Of a stretch of DNA of 64,000 nucleotides, positions 32,231-41,169 are shown piece by piece. The DNA lies in contig CANCJV010000017.1 of NCBI GenBank assembly GCA_947378425.1, positions 1 through 64,000 on the forward strand, written 5' to 3'. The notes beneath the pieces were generated by a model, which saw only the letters and a program-made list of their open reading frames with translations, was not told the origin of the DNA and made no database searches. How positions within the stretch are numbered: the stretch's first letter is position 1; each line of letters starts with the position of its first letter. The position numbers and the translations under genes were made by a program. This stretch comes from Synechococcaceae cyanobacterium. Its GTDB lineage: Bacteria > Cyanobacteriota > Cyanobacteriia > PCC-6307 > Cyanobiaceae.

Positions 32231-33706
32231 GTGGTTCACAATGGGCCGACTGGTGCCCGTGACTTGAGCTCTTCCATCCCGCCGGCGACGGATCCGAACG
32301 CACCCGCTCCGAGTGATCGACTCTGGCTGCGCTCCGAGCTGATGGGCACCCAGGTGATCACCCGCGACACCGGCCGCAGGCTGGGCGTGGTGGGCGAAGT
32401 GGTGGTCGATATCGATCGGCGTGAAGTGGTGGCTCTGGGGTTGCGGGACAATCCCCTCACCCGCTTCCTGCCGGGCCTGCCCCGCTGGATGCCGCTGGAG
32501 AGCATCCGCCAGGTGGGCGACGTGATCCTGGTGGATTCCGCCGATTCCCTCTCCGAGGGCTTCAATCCCGAGCGCTATAGCAAGGTCATCAACTGCCAGG
32601 TGGTCACCGAAGCCGGTGCCCAGCTCGGCCGGGTGCTGGGCTTCAGCTTCGACATCGAAACCGGCGAGCTCACCACCCTGGTGATCGGTGCCCTGGGGGT
32701 GCCCCTGCTCGGCGAAGGGGTGCTGAGCACCTGGGAGCTGGCCGTGGGTGAAATCGTCAGCAGCGGCACCGATCGCATCATTGTCTACGAGGGAGCCGAG
32801 GAGAAGCTCAAGCAACTCGGCACCGGGCTGCTCGAAAAACTCGGCATCGGCGGCAGCAGCTGGGAGCAGGAGGAAAGGGAGCGCTTCCGCAGCGGCGTGG
32901 TGCCGGCCGAAAACCAGCTGCCGGCCGGCCAGGCCACGGCCCCTGAGCAGCGCCGCATCCAGCCGGCCACCACCCAGGCCGTCGTCAACGACAGCGAACT
33001 CGATTACCTCGAACTGGAAGACCGGCGCGAGCGCCAGCCCCTGCGCCAGCGCCGCTATCTCGATGACGACCTTGACGGTCCTGATCCCGGCCGCAGGGAG
33101 CTGGATCGCGCTGAGTACGACCGCAGTGACGCCCCCCGCACCGGCTACGACCGCAGCGACGATTCCCGCTCTGACTTCAGCCAGGGCGGTTATGAGCCCC
33201 GCGAGATCGAGCCGTTCGAGCGTGGCCGGAACGATCGCGATCGCGATGATGATCAGCGCCCGGAGCTGCTGCGACGGGAGCCAGGGCGTGGCGACCTGGA
33301 GCGGTCTGTGCGGGAGCGTCAGGACTTCGAGCGGCGTGATGGCGAACCCCTGCCCAGGCAGCGCCGGCGTGACCAGGAGCCGGCCGGCGAGCGAGCGCTC
33401 CGGCGGCCTCCGCAGGGCCCTGAACGGGACGAAGAGATCCGCTATGGCCGGGAGCCTGAGGCCAGGGAGCGCCGCGACTGGGAGGAACAGCCTGAAGACG
33501 TCTCCCCCAGGGAGCGAGCAAGAGAGCGTCTGCCACTCGAGCCGGACCGCTCCAGCCCGGTGAGCCCTAAAGGAGAGAGGCCAGCCCCAGCAGGGAGCTA
33601 TCAGCCCTCGCGCCGACCGCTGGCCGCCGAACCCAGACCCGTCCGCAACGGCAGAGACGGGGATCCGATCGACGTCGAACCGGAAGTGCTGGACGATCCC
33701 TGGTGA
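32231..33706 (+). CDS. PRC-barrel domain protein with long charged tail
   Basis: A 491-residue protein. Two PRC-barrel domains lie near residues 30-110 (LRSELMGTQVITRDTGRRLG, VVVDIDRREVVALGL) and 115-195 (VVTEAGAQLGRVLGFSFDIE, TTLVIGALGVPLLG). From about 230 to the end the sequence is an Arg/Asp/Glu/Pro-rich disordered tail with repeated YDRSD and RRE-type words. PRC barrels occur in RimM and in photosynthetic reaction-centre H subunits. It starts 8 bases after smc, suggesting one operon. The GTG at 32231 or TTG at 32264 could be the start. Confidence 0.8.
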   Translation: MVHNGPTGARDLSSSIPPATDPNAPAPSDRLWLRSELMGTQVITRDTGRRLGVVGEVVVDIDRREVVALGLRDNPLTRFLPGLPRWMPLESIRQVGDVILVDSADSLSEGFNPERYSKVINCQVVTEAGAQLGRVLGFSFDIETGELTTLVIGALGVPLLGEGVLSTWELAVGEIVSSGTDRIIVYEGAEEKLKQLGTGLLEKLGIGGSSWEQEERERFRSGVVPAENQLPAGQATAPEQRRIQPATTQAVVNDSELDYLELEDRRERQPLRQRRYLDDDLDGPDPGRRELDRAEYDRSDAPRTGYDRSDDSRSDFSQGGYEPREIEPFERGRNDRDRDDDQRPELLRREPGRGDLERSVRERQDFERRDGEPLPRQRRRDQEPAGERALRRPPQGPERDEEIRYGREPEARERRDWEEQPEDVSPRERARERLPLEPDRSSPVSPKGERPAPAGSYQPSRRPLAAEPRPVRNGRDGDPIDVEPEVLDDPW

Positions 33707-33721
33707 GGGAGAGGTCCCGGC

Positions 33722-34204
33722 TCAGCGGGGCTTGAACTCCAGCGAAGCGGAGTTGACGCAGTGGCGTTGACCCGTCGGAGCCGGACCGTCATTGAAGACG
33801 TGGCCGAGATGGGCTTCGCAGGCACGACAGCGGATCTCCGTGCGCACCATGCCGTGGCTGGCGTCGGTGAGCGTGGTGATGGCGTCGGAGCTCACCCCGT
33901 CCCAGAAGCTGGGCCAGCCGGTGCCGGAATCGAACTTGGTCGCAGAGCTGTACAGGGCGGTGCCGCAGCAGACGCAGTGATAAGTACCGGCGTCCTTGGT
34001 CTTCCAGTAGGCGCCTGTGAAGGCCCTCTCGGTGCCCCCCTGGCGGGTGACGCGGAACTGTTCGGGGCTGAGCTTATGGCGCCACTGCTCCTCACTGGCA
34101 CCGCGGGCCAGACCACTGGCGATGCCGCAGGCGGAGCCATCAGCGGTATCAGGGGCGGAGAGGCTGGGCTCAGCGGAGTTACCGGCGGCGGCGCTGTCGT
34201 GCAT
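33722..34204 (-). CDS. msrB: Peptide methionine-(R)-S-oxide reductase
   Basis: Reduces R-methionine sulfoxide in proteins using thioredoxin. Core motifs: LSPEQFRVTRQGGTERAF, two zinc CxxC pairs (YHCVCCG and IRCRACEAHLGHVF), GTGWPSFWD, and the catalytic cysteine in RHCVNSASLEF. The ATG at 34204 gives 160 residues with a short Ala/Ser-rich leader that may be a cytosolic variable N-terminus; an earlier start would add unrelated sequence. It converges with the PRC-barrel gene. Confidence 0.93.
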   Translation of the reverse strand: MHDSAAAGNSAEPSLSAPDTADGSACGIASGLARGASEEQWRHKLSPEQFRVTRQGGTERAFTGAYWKTKDAGTYHCVCCGTALYSSATKFDSGTGWPSFWDGVSSDAITTLTDASHGMVRTEIRCRACEAHLGHVFNDGPAPTGQRHCVNSASLEFKPR

Positions 34205-34892
34205 GACGGGAGCACTGTTGGATCTGTTGTGGGGCGATGCTAACCAGGTCGGTCTTTCAGGATCGGAGCCTGGGCAGGGGATGAGCCCCCTCCGGTGCGC
34301 TCTGACCTGCAACGTCCTCAGCGCCGGAAACGGGTCGGTCGGCCGGTGGATGCGATGGCCCTGAGCGATGGCGAGGCGTGAGCCCGGCGGTCTCAGAATC
34401 TCTGCCCAGTTCAGAGCACAGGGGCTTAGCCCAGGCCTGAACCGTTCTGCGGCGGGCCGGTGGGCCCCGTTTCAGCCTGCGACGGGCCGCCCTGGCCCCG
34501 TGCTGCCAGGCGATGACCCCGATGACTCCCCACAGGAGCCAGCGCTCTCCCTCAGTCCCAGTCGATGACCTGCCCCGTATGGATGGGGTCCACGGCCGGG
34601 TTCGGGACCCACGGGCCTTCCTGGGGCCTCCAGGAGGCTGTCGAACAACGCCCCCAGGAGTGCCTCGATCGGGGGCAGGGCCCTCGCCACACCGCGGCTG
34701 CCCCCGGATCGAGGCTTCGGCAGGAGCGGATTCCGGGTGGCGGAGTGGTGTTCAGCAACGTCCTCCTCAATCAGCCAGGTCCATCCGCCCAGGGATCAAC
34801 GGCACCTCCTTCCCTGCGCGATCGGCAGAGGTGGACGGCCCTGGTTCGCATCCACACGGGCTTCAAGGAGCCTGGTGGATCGTCAGGAACGC
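34205..34892. other. Intergenic, no gene recognised
   Basis: Nearly 690 GC-rich bases between msrB and the LpxB-like stop. Frames exist on both strands but translate to Pro/Gly/Arg-rich sequence without recognisable domains. No RNA gene or repeat is apparent. It presumably includes the msrB promoter. Confidence 0.4.
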
Positions 34893-36356
34893 CTACGACC
34901 GCCATTCCCTCGGCGGCAAGGGCTCCTGCGTCCGCGGTCTCCCTGGCCGATCCGCCTGGACCGGGGCCTCGCCCCGCCGTGAGCCCTCCGGCAGCGAGCT
35001 CGTTGGCCGGGACGACGGCGGCAACAGCTCCAGCACCATCGCCGTCAGGGCCGCCACGGCGCCGGGTCGTCCCCGCAGGCTGCGCAGATCGTCACGCATG
35101 CCGGCCAGTCGCTGGGGCTGGGCCAGCCAGTCCGCCGCCTCGGCGGCGATGCTGGCCGGCTCGATCGCCCCCACCCGCTCGGGCACCACGGTCCTGCCGG
35201 CGGAGATGTTGGGCCAGGCCAGATAACCCCGATGCCGCATCCGCCAGGCGGTGAGAGCCACCCCTAGGAGACGGCGCAGCAGGGGCAGGCGGGCCAGTAG
35301 CCCCAGCCAGCCATCCCAGGCCTGCATCACGTGCAGATGCTGGGTGGGCACGAGCACGATCATCGGCAGGCTCAGGGCGCCGAGCTCGGCGGTGTTGGCG
35401 CCGACGGTGGTGAGCGCCAGGCTGCACTGGCTCAGGGCTCCGTGGGCCGGATGCTCCTGGTGCAGATGGATCTCGGTGCCGGCGGCGGTCAGCAGCACCT
35501 CGCCGCTGCGGCTGGGCACACCGGCGGCGTAGTGGCTGGCCACCGGATTGGCAGGCCCCGCGTAGGCGAGTAACTCCGCCACGGACGTGGTGGGGGCCAC
35601 CGGCAGGAGAAAGCGGCATCCCGGTCGCAGGACGGCCAGACGATCCGCTGTCTCCAGCAGAAAGGGCACACCGACCTGCAGCTTGGCCCGCTTCGAACCG
35701 GGCAGCAGGGCCACCCACTCGCCGGCGGGCAGGGGCTCGGCCTGGCGCGCCGACTCGGAGAGATCCGCCATCAGGTCGCCCACCTGCTGGCAGCGCTGGC
35801 GCCAGCGTCGGCTGAGACGGGCCGCCGCCACCGGCCCCATGGCGGCGATGCGGTCGTTCCAGCGGGGCCAGCGCGCCACCCACTCGGCATAGGTGAGGTG
35901 GCGATAGCCCAGCCGCGCCGAAAGCAGCACGGTCCAGAACTGATCACCGCCGAGGAACACCACCACGCCCTGGCGGGGCCAGGGCCCATGGCGGGCGGGT
36001 CGCAGCAGCAGCCACCAGAAGCGCGCCGCCGGCAGCACCTGCTCGAACAGGCCCCAGCGCCGTGCCACCCGCTCTTCCTGGCCGGTGGCATTGGGACAGG
36101 GCACCAGCACCAGCCGCAGGCTGGTCTGGGCCTGGGGCTGGCGCGGTCGCAGGGGGATCTGGTCGTGAAGCCGCTCGGCCAGAGGCCTCACCCAGGTGCT
36201 GAGTTCACCGGGGCCATTGCTCACCAGAACGATGGCCGTTGCAGGATCACGGTCCGCAACCGCAAGAGTGGCGGTGGCCGGAACCGTGAGCGCGGCAGTA
36301 CGGCTGGCTGCGGCAGGATCACTAGGAGCTGATCCCGGGGGGTGGGAGAGCGTCAC
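34893..36356 (-). CDS. LpxB-like glycosyltransferase (TIGR03492 family)
   Basis: Cyanobacterial homologue of lipid-A-disaccharide synthase, of about 440 conserved residues. Start of the domain is IVLVSNGPGELSTWVRPLAE; further on are VVVFLGGDQFW, WVALLPGSKRAKLQVGVPFL, CSLALTTVGANTAELGALS and MIVLVPTQHLHVMQAWDG, the nucleotide-sugar-binding C-terminal fold of GT-B enzymes. The natural acceptor is unknown. A longer frame would run through the tRNA-Leu gene, so I place the start at the GTG at 36356; a later GTG is possible. The C-terminus is low-complexity. Confidence 0.82.
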   Translation of the reverse strand: MTLSHPPGSAPSDPAAASRTAALTVPATATLAVADRDPATAIVLVSNGPGELSTWVRPLAERLHDQIPLRPRQPQAQTSLRLVLVPCPNATGQEERVARRWGLFEQVLPAARFWWLLLRPARHGPWPRQGVVVFLGGDQFWTVLLSARLGYRHLTYAEWVARWPRWNDRIAAMGPVAAARLSRRWRQRCQQVGDLMADLSESARQAEPLPAGEWVALLPGSKRAKLQVGVPFLLETADRLAVLRPGCRFLLPVAPTTSVAELLAYAGPANPVASHYAAGVPSRSGEVLLTAAGTEIHLHQEHPAHGALSQCSLALTTVGANTAELGALSLPMIVLVPTQHLHVMQAWDGWLGLLARLPLLRRLLGVALTAWRMRHRGYLAWPNISAGRTVVPERVGAIEPASIAAEAADWLAQPQRLAGMRDDLRSLRGRPGAVAALTAMVLELLPPSSRPTSSLPEGSRRGEAPVQADRPGRPRTQEPLPPREWRS

Positions 36357-36425
36357 GGGGGCTTCAGGACCCTGGCCTCTGGCGAAGAACTGGCCTGGCT
36401 CCTGGCCCACTGGGGAAAAGATGAA

Positions 36426-36507
36426 TGCGGATGGCGAGACTTGAACTCGCAAGGCCGAAGCCACACGCCCCTCAAACGTGCGTGTCTACCAATTCCACCA
36501 CATCCGC
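36426..36507 (-). tRNA. tRNA-Leu (GAG)
   Basis: Minus-strand sequence GCGGATG (acceptor), D arm TGGTGGAATTGGTAGACAC, anticodon arm CACGT-TTGAGGG-GCGTG with GAG at positions 34-36, a long class II variable arm (GGCTTCGGCC), T arm GAGTTCAAGTCTC and closing CATCCGC plus A. The 3' CCA is not encoded, as is common in cyanobacteria. GAG reads CUC/CUU leucine codons, frequent in this GC-rich genome. Confidence 0.95.
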
Positions 36508-36686
36508 GTGGTTACGACCTGGGGTCGTAGGGGTTGCGGCGCAGGCCGCAGGCTCACGGCCAGAGCCGTTCACCTCGAGCAATATACCCATCGCCCGATC
36601 CCGCCTCACGCAGGCGGAATCCAGCCGTGGGTGAGCGCTGATACAGTCCCTCACCGAACCGCTCCTGTTCCCACCGCTCCGCCCGG

Positions 36687-38042
36687 ATGCCCATCGGCAA
36701 ATTGCTGATCGCCAACCGTGGCGAAATCGCCCTGAGGATCCTGCGCAGCTGTCGGGAGCTGGGCATCCCCACCGTGGCGGTATACAGCACGGTCGATCGC
36801 AACGCCCTGCACGTTCAGCTGGCCGACGAGGCCGTGTGTGTGGGTGAAGCGCCCAGCGCCAAGAGCTACCTCAACGTTCCCAACATTCTGGCGGCCGCCA
36901 CCTCCCGCGGCGCCGATGCCATCCATCCCGGCTACGGCTTCCTGGCGGAAAATGCTGACTTCGCTGAGAAGTGCCTCGACCACGGCATCACCTTCGTCGG
37001 GCCTTCACCGGCCTCGATCCTGGCGATGGGTGACAAATCCACCGCCAAGATCACCATGCAGCGGGTCGGTGTGCCGACCATTCCCGGCAGTGAAGGACTG
37101 CTGGCTTCCCCCGGCGAAGCGGCGGCCCTGGCCGAGCAGATGGGCTACCCGGTGATGATCAAGGCCACCGCCGGCGGTGGCGGTCGCGGCATGCGGCTGG
37201 TGCCGGGCCCCGACCAACTGGAAAGCCTGTTCAAGGCGGCCCAGGGCGAGGCCGAGGCCGCCTTCGGCAATCCCGGCCTGTACATGGAGAAATTCATCGA
37301 CAGGCCCAGGCATGTCGAGGTGCAGGTCCTCGCCGATCGTCACGGCAACGTGGTGCACCTGGGCGAGCGGGACTGCTCGATCCAGCGCCGCCATCAGAAG
37401 CTTCTGGAGGAGGCCCCCAGCCCCGGCCTCGACCCCGAAATCCGCCGGCGCATGGGCGATGCGGCGGTGGCGGCCGCCCGCAGCATCGGCTACGAAGGCG
37501 CCGGCACAGTGGAGTTCCTGGTCGATCGCCACGGCGGTTTTTACTTCATGGAGATGAACACCCGTATCCAGGTGGAGCATCCCGTCACCGAGATGGTCAC
37601 CGGCATCGACCTGATCGCTGAGCAACTGCGGATCGCCGGCGGCGAGCCGATCTCCTTCAGGCAGGACGAAGTACGGATGAGTGGCCACGCGATCGAATGC
37701 CGCATCAACGCCGAGGATCCCCGCCATAACTTCCGGCCTGCACCGGGCAAGATCACCGGCTGGCTCCCACCGGGAGGCCCCGGAGTGCGCGTCGACAGCC
37801 ATGTGTACACCGGCTACGAGATTCCCCCCTTCTATGACTCCCTGATCGGCAAGCTGATCGTCTGGGGGGTGGATCGGGATCATGCCCTGCGGCGCTTGCG
37901 CCGGGCTCTCTCGGAATGTGCCGTCACCGGGATTCCCACCACAATCGAATTCCACCTCGCCCTGCTGGATCGCCCCGAATTCATCCGCGGCGACGTCCAC
38001 ACCAAGTTCGTGGAGCAGGAGATGCTGCCTCAGAAGGGTTGA
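36687..38042 (+). CDS. accC: Biotin carboxylase subunit of acetyl-CoA carboxylase
   Basis: ATP-dependent carboxylation of biotin on BCCP, the first half-reaction of fatty acid synthesis. The 451 residues match AccC. Visible: [29 protein letters not shown]-like segment ([18 protein letters not shown]), the glycine-rich ATP loop [14 protein letters not shown], bicarbonate/biotin segment [19 protein letters not shown], and [18 protein letters not shown]. The ATG at 36687 directly precedes the conserved N-terminus. It is not clustered with accB, which is usual in cyanobacteria. Confidence 0.97.
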   Translation: MPIGKLLIANRGEIALRILRSCRELGIPTVAVYSTVDRNALHVQLADEAVCVGEAPSAKSYLNVPNILAAATSRGADAIHPGYGFLAENADFAEKCLDHGITFVGPSPASILAMGDKSTAKITMQRVGVPTIPGSEGLLASPGEAAALAEQMGYPVMIKATAGGGGRGMRLVPGPDQLESLFKAAQGEAEAAFGNPGLYMEKFIDRPRHVEVQVLADRHGNVVHLGERDCSIQRRHQKLLEEAPSPGLDPEIRRRMGDAAVAAARSIGYEGAGTVEFLVDRHGGFYFMEMNTRIQVEHPVTEMVTGIDLIAEQLRIAGGEPISFRQDEVRMSGHAIECRINAEDPRHNFRPAPGKITGWLPPGGPGVRVDSHVYTGYEIPPFYDSLIGKLIVWGVDRDHALRRLRRALSECAVTGIPTTIEFHLALLDRPEFIRGDVHTKFVEQEMLPQKG

Positions 38043-38043
38043 T

Positions 38044-38373
38044 TCAGGCGAGGGCCTGGCTGCGCAGCAACATCTGGCTCAACAGCCCCTGCTGACCCAC
38101 CAGGATTTCCCGCAGCAGGCTGATCAGCCCGACCCAGACCACCGGCGTCACATCCACGCCTCCGATCGGCTGGATCAGGCGACGGGTCAGGGCCAGCAGC
38201 GGCTCGGTCGGAGCGCCCACCAACCGCATCAGCCCCCGGCTGAGATCGACGCGGGGGTACCAGGTCAGGACGATGCGGAACAGGAACAGCAGGGTCCACG
38301 CGGCCAGTCCCAGGGCCAGGGCGAGATGCAGTCCCGGCAGCAAGGCCAGCAGCAGGGGGGCCGGTGCCGTCAC
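38044..38373 (-). CDS. YggT/Ycf19-family membrane protein
   Basis: A 109-residue protein with two membrane helices: LHLALALGLAAWTLLFLFRIVLTWYP, given here as ALALGLAAWTLLFLFRI, and VVWVGLISLLREILV. The intervening LVGAPTEPLLALTRRLIQPIGG is the family signature (P-TEP-L---R---P--GG). YggT/Ycf19 proteins are linked to thylakoid or cell-division membrane organisation. It converges with accC, separated by one base. Confidence 0.88.
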   Translation of the reverse strand: MTAPAPLLLALLPGLHLALALGLAAWTLLFLFRIVLTWYPRVDLSRGLMRLVGAPTEPLLALTRRLIQPIGGVDVTPVVWVGLISLLREILVGQQGLLSQMLLRSQALA

Positions 38374-38458
38374 AAAGCTCTAAGCAGATGCTCCGGAAGC
38401 GTAGGAAGTCGGGGTCACTGCTTAGGATCGCGCCAACCAGTTGCCGTGCCCGAGCGCC

Positions 38459-38581
38459 ATGACCCCCTCCCTGGCCAACTTCCTCAGCAGTCTCTTCTGG
38501 GGCGCCGTGATCGTGGTCGTGCCGATCAGCATCGCCCTGGTCCTGATCAGCCAGAACGACCAGTTGGATCGGCGTCTCTGA
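38459..38581 (+). CDS. psbX: Photosystem II protein PsbX
   Basis: A 40-residue single-helix protein beginning [20 protein letters not shown] and ending in NDQLDRRL, which matches cyanobacterial PsbX almost residue for residue at the N-terminus. It sits at the periphery of PSII near cytochrome b559 and the quinone exchange cavity. The gene is too short for routine prediction but has a clean ATG-to-TGA frame, and ycf66 follows about 110 bases downstream, the conserved picocyanobacterial order. Confidence 0.93.
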   Translation: MTPSLANFLSSLFWGAVIVVVPISIALVLISQNDQLDRRL

Positions 38582-38694
38582 TCCGCCCGTGGCCCCACGG
38601 CTCTGGTGCGTGCATCTCTGGGGCTGTGCAGCTGGATTCAGCCCCGCCCGGGTGCCTAGAGTGATCCGACGCATCCGCCGCTGAGGGAACCACC

Positions 38695-39696
38695 TTGGTC
38701 AATGCCTCTCTCAACTGGGCCAGCATTGTCGGCATCGTGCTGGCCGTTGGCGGAGCTTTCCTCTACTTCATGAGGAACTTCAAGCCAGCCCTGGCCCGCG
38801 ATTACGACGTCTTCTTCGCCGCCGTGGGTCTGCTCTGCGGTGGCATCCTCTTTTTTCAGGGCTGGCGGCTGGATCCGATCCTGCAGTTCGGCCAATTCCT
38901 GCTCGCCGGCACCACCGTCTTCTTCGCCTACGAGAGCGTGAGATTGCGTGGTGTCACCACCGAACAGGCTCGCCGCTCCTCCTTCTTCGAAGACGACGAG
39001 CCAGCCCCTTCCCGCCCCCGCGGCGGCCTTGGCGGTGGCAGGGACTGGGATCAGGACAATGAGCGTTTCGCTGAACCCGAACCCATCCGTCGCCGGATTC
39101 CCAACCGCGATGATGAGCCAGAGGATTTCTACCGTCCCCGTCGCCCCAGCAGGGCCGCCATCCCCGAGCGGGCCGCCAGTCGCCGCGGCGGCGAGAGCGA
39201 CGACTGGGAACGCCCCAGAAATGAAGCCGGCGCAGGCCGCCCCGAACGGGGCCTCGAAGGCCGCGATCGAGAGCCCGAGGCCCGTCCCCGCTCGGATTCC
39301 CCCAGCCGCTACACCACAACCACAGCTCCCGTCGGCACCAGTGATTTCGGGGCCCGTCGCCGGGAACGGGAGATCGGGCCTGAGGCCCGTCGGGGCAGTC
39401 GGCCCGTAGCCAGCACGGATTCCATGCCTCGCTCGAGCCGTCGCCCCGGTGAGTCCGGTGATCGCCCCTCGGGCCGTTCCTACGCTTCCGGCGACGCGAT
39501 GCCCAATGGAGTGCCACAGGGCTCACCGCTGGGCAGCGCCGGCCGCCCCGCCGCCGGCGTCAGTGATGCCGACTTCTCCCCACTGGATGGCCAGCCCTCC
39601 CGATCCAGGTCCCAAGCCCCGAGCTCAGGCGCGAGCCGTCCGGCCAGCCAACCCAGTGGCCCCGCTTTGGACAACACCTCCCGCTTCGACGACTGA
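38695..39696 (+). CDS. ycf66: Ycf66-family protein with long disordered tail
   Basis: Of 333 residues the first 95 are Ycf66: three membrane helices (WASIVGIVLAVGGAFLYFM; YDVFFAAVGLLCGGILFF; FGQFLLAGTTVFFAYES), from a TTG start. The remaining 235 residues are Arg/Glu/Pro/Ser-rich and likely disordered, far longer than plastid Ycf66. Function is unknown, but the gene is plastid-conserved and follows psbX. The tail recalls the charged tail of the PRC-barrel protein at 32.2-33.7 kb. Confidence 0.87.
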   Translation: MVNASLNWASIVGIVLAVGGAFLYFMRNFKPALARDYDVFFAAVGLLCGGILFFQGWRLDPILQFGQFLLAGTTVFFAYESVRLRGVTTEQARRSSFFEDDEPAPSRPRGGLGGGRDWDQDNERFAEPEPIRRRIPNRDDEPEDFYRPRRPSRAAIPERAASRRGGESDDWERPRNEAGAGRPERGLEGRDREPEARPRSDSPSRYTTTTAPVGTSDFGARRREREIGPEARRGSRPVASTDSMPRSSRRPGESGDRPSGRSYASGDAMPNGVPQGSPLGSAGRPAAGVSDADFSPLDGQPSRSRSQAPSSGASRPASQPSGPALDNTSRFDD

Positions 39697-39730
39697 TCTG
39701 ATCCGACCCGGGTTCCGTCCATCTCAGGGG

Positions 39731-40318
39731 TTGCGCGTTCTGGGGGGCGTTCTGCTCACGGCCCTGGTTCTGGCTGGCCTGGTCGGCTGCGGCAGCTGGA
39801 GCTGGGGCCGACGCAGTGCCGGACGTATCGGCCTGGGTGAGGCCAACCGGCAGGATCCGGCCCTGAGCGGCAATGGGCTACTCCTGGCCAGCATTGTCGA
39901 ACGGGCTGGACTGGAAACGGTGATCCTGCAGGAGCAACCCTCCGGTCGGCTGCTGCCTCTGGGCCCGCTCCAGCGCCAGCAACCGCATCGTTCGCCCTCC
40001 CTGAGCTGGAACGGCCGCTATCTGGCCGTTCTGGTCCAGCAGGGGGCACGGCGCCTGGCCGTGATCGACGATCGAGCCACGGGTCAGCTGCATCGCCTGC
40101 CCCTGCCTTCGGACTGTGATCCCCAGCGCCTGAGCCTGGCCCCCGATGGCCGGCGTCTGGCGATCGAGGTGGTGCGGGGCGGCCGCTCTCTGGTTCAGAT
40201 GTTTGATCTCTCCGGCCTGCTGGAGGCCGATTTGCCCGGCGCTCTGCCGGCCACAGGCGGCGGTCTCGGGGGTGGCGATGCGGCCCCGCTGGGCGACTCC
40301 TACGGACCCCAGCGGTAA
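39731..40318 (+). CDS. TolB-like beta-propeller lipoprotein, first of a pair
   Basis: A 195-residue putative lipoprotein: signal RVLGGVLLTALVLAGLVGC with lipobox LVGC, then beta-propeller-like repeats such as SPSLSWNGRYLAVLVQQGAR, RLAVIDDRATGQ and RLSLAPDGRRLAIEVVRGG, similar to TolB/WD40-like PD40 repeats. It is too short for a full propeller, so it may dimerise or pair with the next gene. TTG 39731 is chosen because it opens the signal peptide; upstream sequence belongs to ycf66. The stop is 2 bases before the next ATG. Confidence 0.72.
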   Translation: MRVLGGVLLTALVLAGLVGCGSWSWGRRSAGRIGLGEANRQDPALSGNGLLLASIVERAGLETVILQEQPSGRLLPLGPLQRQQPHRSPSLSWNGRYLAVLVQQGARRLAVIDDRATGQLHRLPLPSDCDPQRLSLAPDGRRLAIEVVRGGRSLVQMFDLSGLLEADLPGALPATGGGLGGGDAAPLGDSYGPQR

Positions 40319-40320
40319 CC

Positions 40321-40851
40321 ATGAATCCTCGTCAACGGCCTGATGGCCCCGGCATGGCATCCACGACCTGGCGGCTGGCCGGACTGGTCAGTCTCAGCCT
40401 GCTCGGCCTTGGTCTGGGGGGCTGCCTGGGGGGCATGCCCACCCCGATGGCAGGCCTGGATCGCCAGCTGGAGCAGGCTGGCAACAGCCGCGCCCCCGCC
40501 TTGTCGGGCCGTTGGCTGGCCCTGATCGCCGGCCGTGGCGGCCGTGACCAGGTGCTGCTGGTGGACGTGGAACGGGGGCTGCCGGTGCCCTTGCCGGGCC
40601 TGAACCGTCCCGATGCCCAGCCCCTGAGCGTGGCAGTGAATCGGCAGGGCGATCGTCTGGCGGTCGTGCGCCAGCTGGATGGCCGCACTGAACTGGTGCT
40701 CTACCGCCGCGACCTGATGGGGCTGGAACCGATCGCCATGCAGCCCAGCGGCGTGCCCAGGCGGGTGAGCCTCAGCGGCGATGGCCGGCAGCTGGCGGTG
40801 GAGGTGAGCCGGGGTGGTCTCTGGCAGATCGACTTGATCGACATCCCCTGA
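40321..40851 (+). CDS. TolB-like beta-propeller lipoprotein, second of a pair
   Basis: A 176-residue paralogue of the preceding protein. Signal LAGLVSLSLLGLGLGGC with lipobox LGGC, then the same word order: RAPALSGRWLALIAGRGGRD, QVLLVDVERG, SVAVNRQGDRLAVVRQLDG and RVSLSGDGRQLAVEVSRGG. It begins 2 bases after the first gene, so the two are co-translated and probably act together at the membrane facing the periplasm or lumen. Partner and function are not known. Confidence 0.75.
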   Translation: MNPRQRPDGPGMASTTWRLAGLVSLSLLGLGLGGCLGGMPTPMAGLDRQLEQAGNSRAPALSGRWLALIAGRGGRDQVLLVDVERGLPVPLPGLNRPDAQPLSVAVNRQGDRLAVVRQLDGRTELVLYRRDLMGLEPIAMQPSGVPRRVSLSGDGRQLAVEVSRGGLWQIDLIDIP

Positions 40852-40925
40852 ATTGCCTGCCACGCAAGCCGTTGGGCGGGCGAGGCGAAGCCAGGCGTGA
40901 AACAGAGGTGGCGCTCCGCCGCCGC

Positions 40926-41165
40926 TCAGGGCACCAGGCCGGCCCAGTGCAGGAAGGTGTCGCCGCTGAGGGATTCGACCAGCAGCAGCGCCATGAAACC
41001 GACCATGGCGAAGCGGCCGTTGACCAGCTCGGCGTAGCCACTCCAGCCGAAGGCCGGCACCTCGTTGGTGGTGGCACTGGTGGCTCTCGCCGGGGACTGG
41101 ACTTCAGCCGGAGCTGGGCCCTCTGGGGCGGCCGGAGAGCCGGAGGGGGGATGGGACTGGCTCAT
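40926..41165 (-). CDS. hli: High-light-inducible protein (HLIP)
   Basis: A 79-residue one-helix chlorophyll-binding stress protein. After a Pro/Ala-rich leader the conserved segment AELVNGRFAMVGFMALLLVE carries the Chl-binding ExxNGRxAM motif and the single transmembrane helix. HLIPs dissipate energy and protect PSII or chlorophyll synthesis under excess light. ATG at 41165 lies 4 bases after the ABC transporter stop, so it is probably in that operon; in related genomes the two genes are also adjacent. Confidence 0.93.
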   Translation of the reverse strand: MSQSHPPSGSPAAPEGPAPAEVQSPARATSATTNEVPAFGWSGYAELVNGRFAMVGFMALLLVESLSGDTFLHWAGLVP

Positions 41166-41169
41166 CGGT

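Noticed and set aside
28482-32303. A 1273-codon open frame on the minus strand opposite smc
   Set aside because: It is a mirror of GC-rich smc codons, Leu/Gln/Ala-rich with no domain, while the plus strand encodes a complete SMC.
36357-36464. Upstream extension of the LpxB-like frame
   Set aside because: It overlaps the tRNA-Leu gene and its translation has no similarity to the family.
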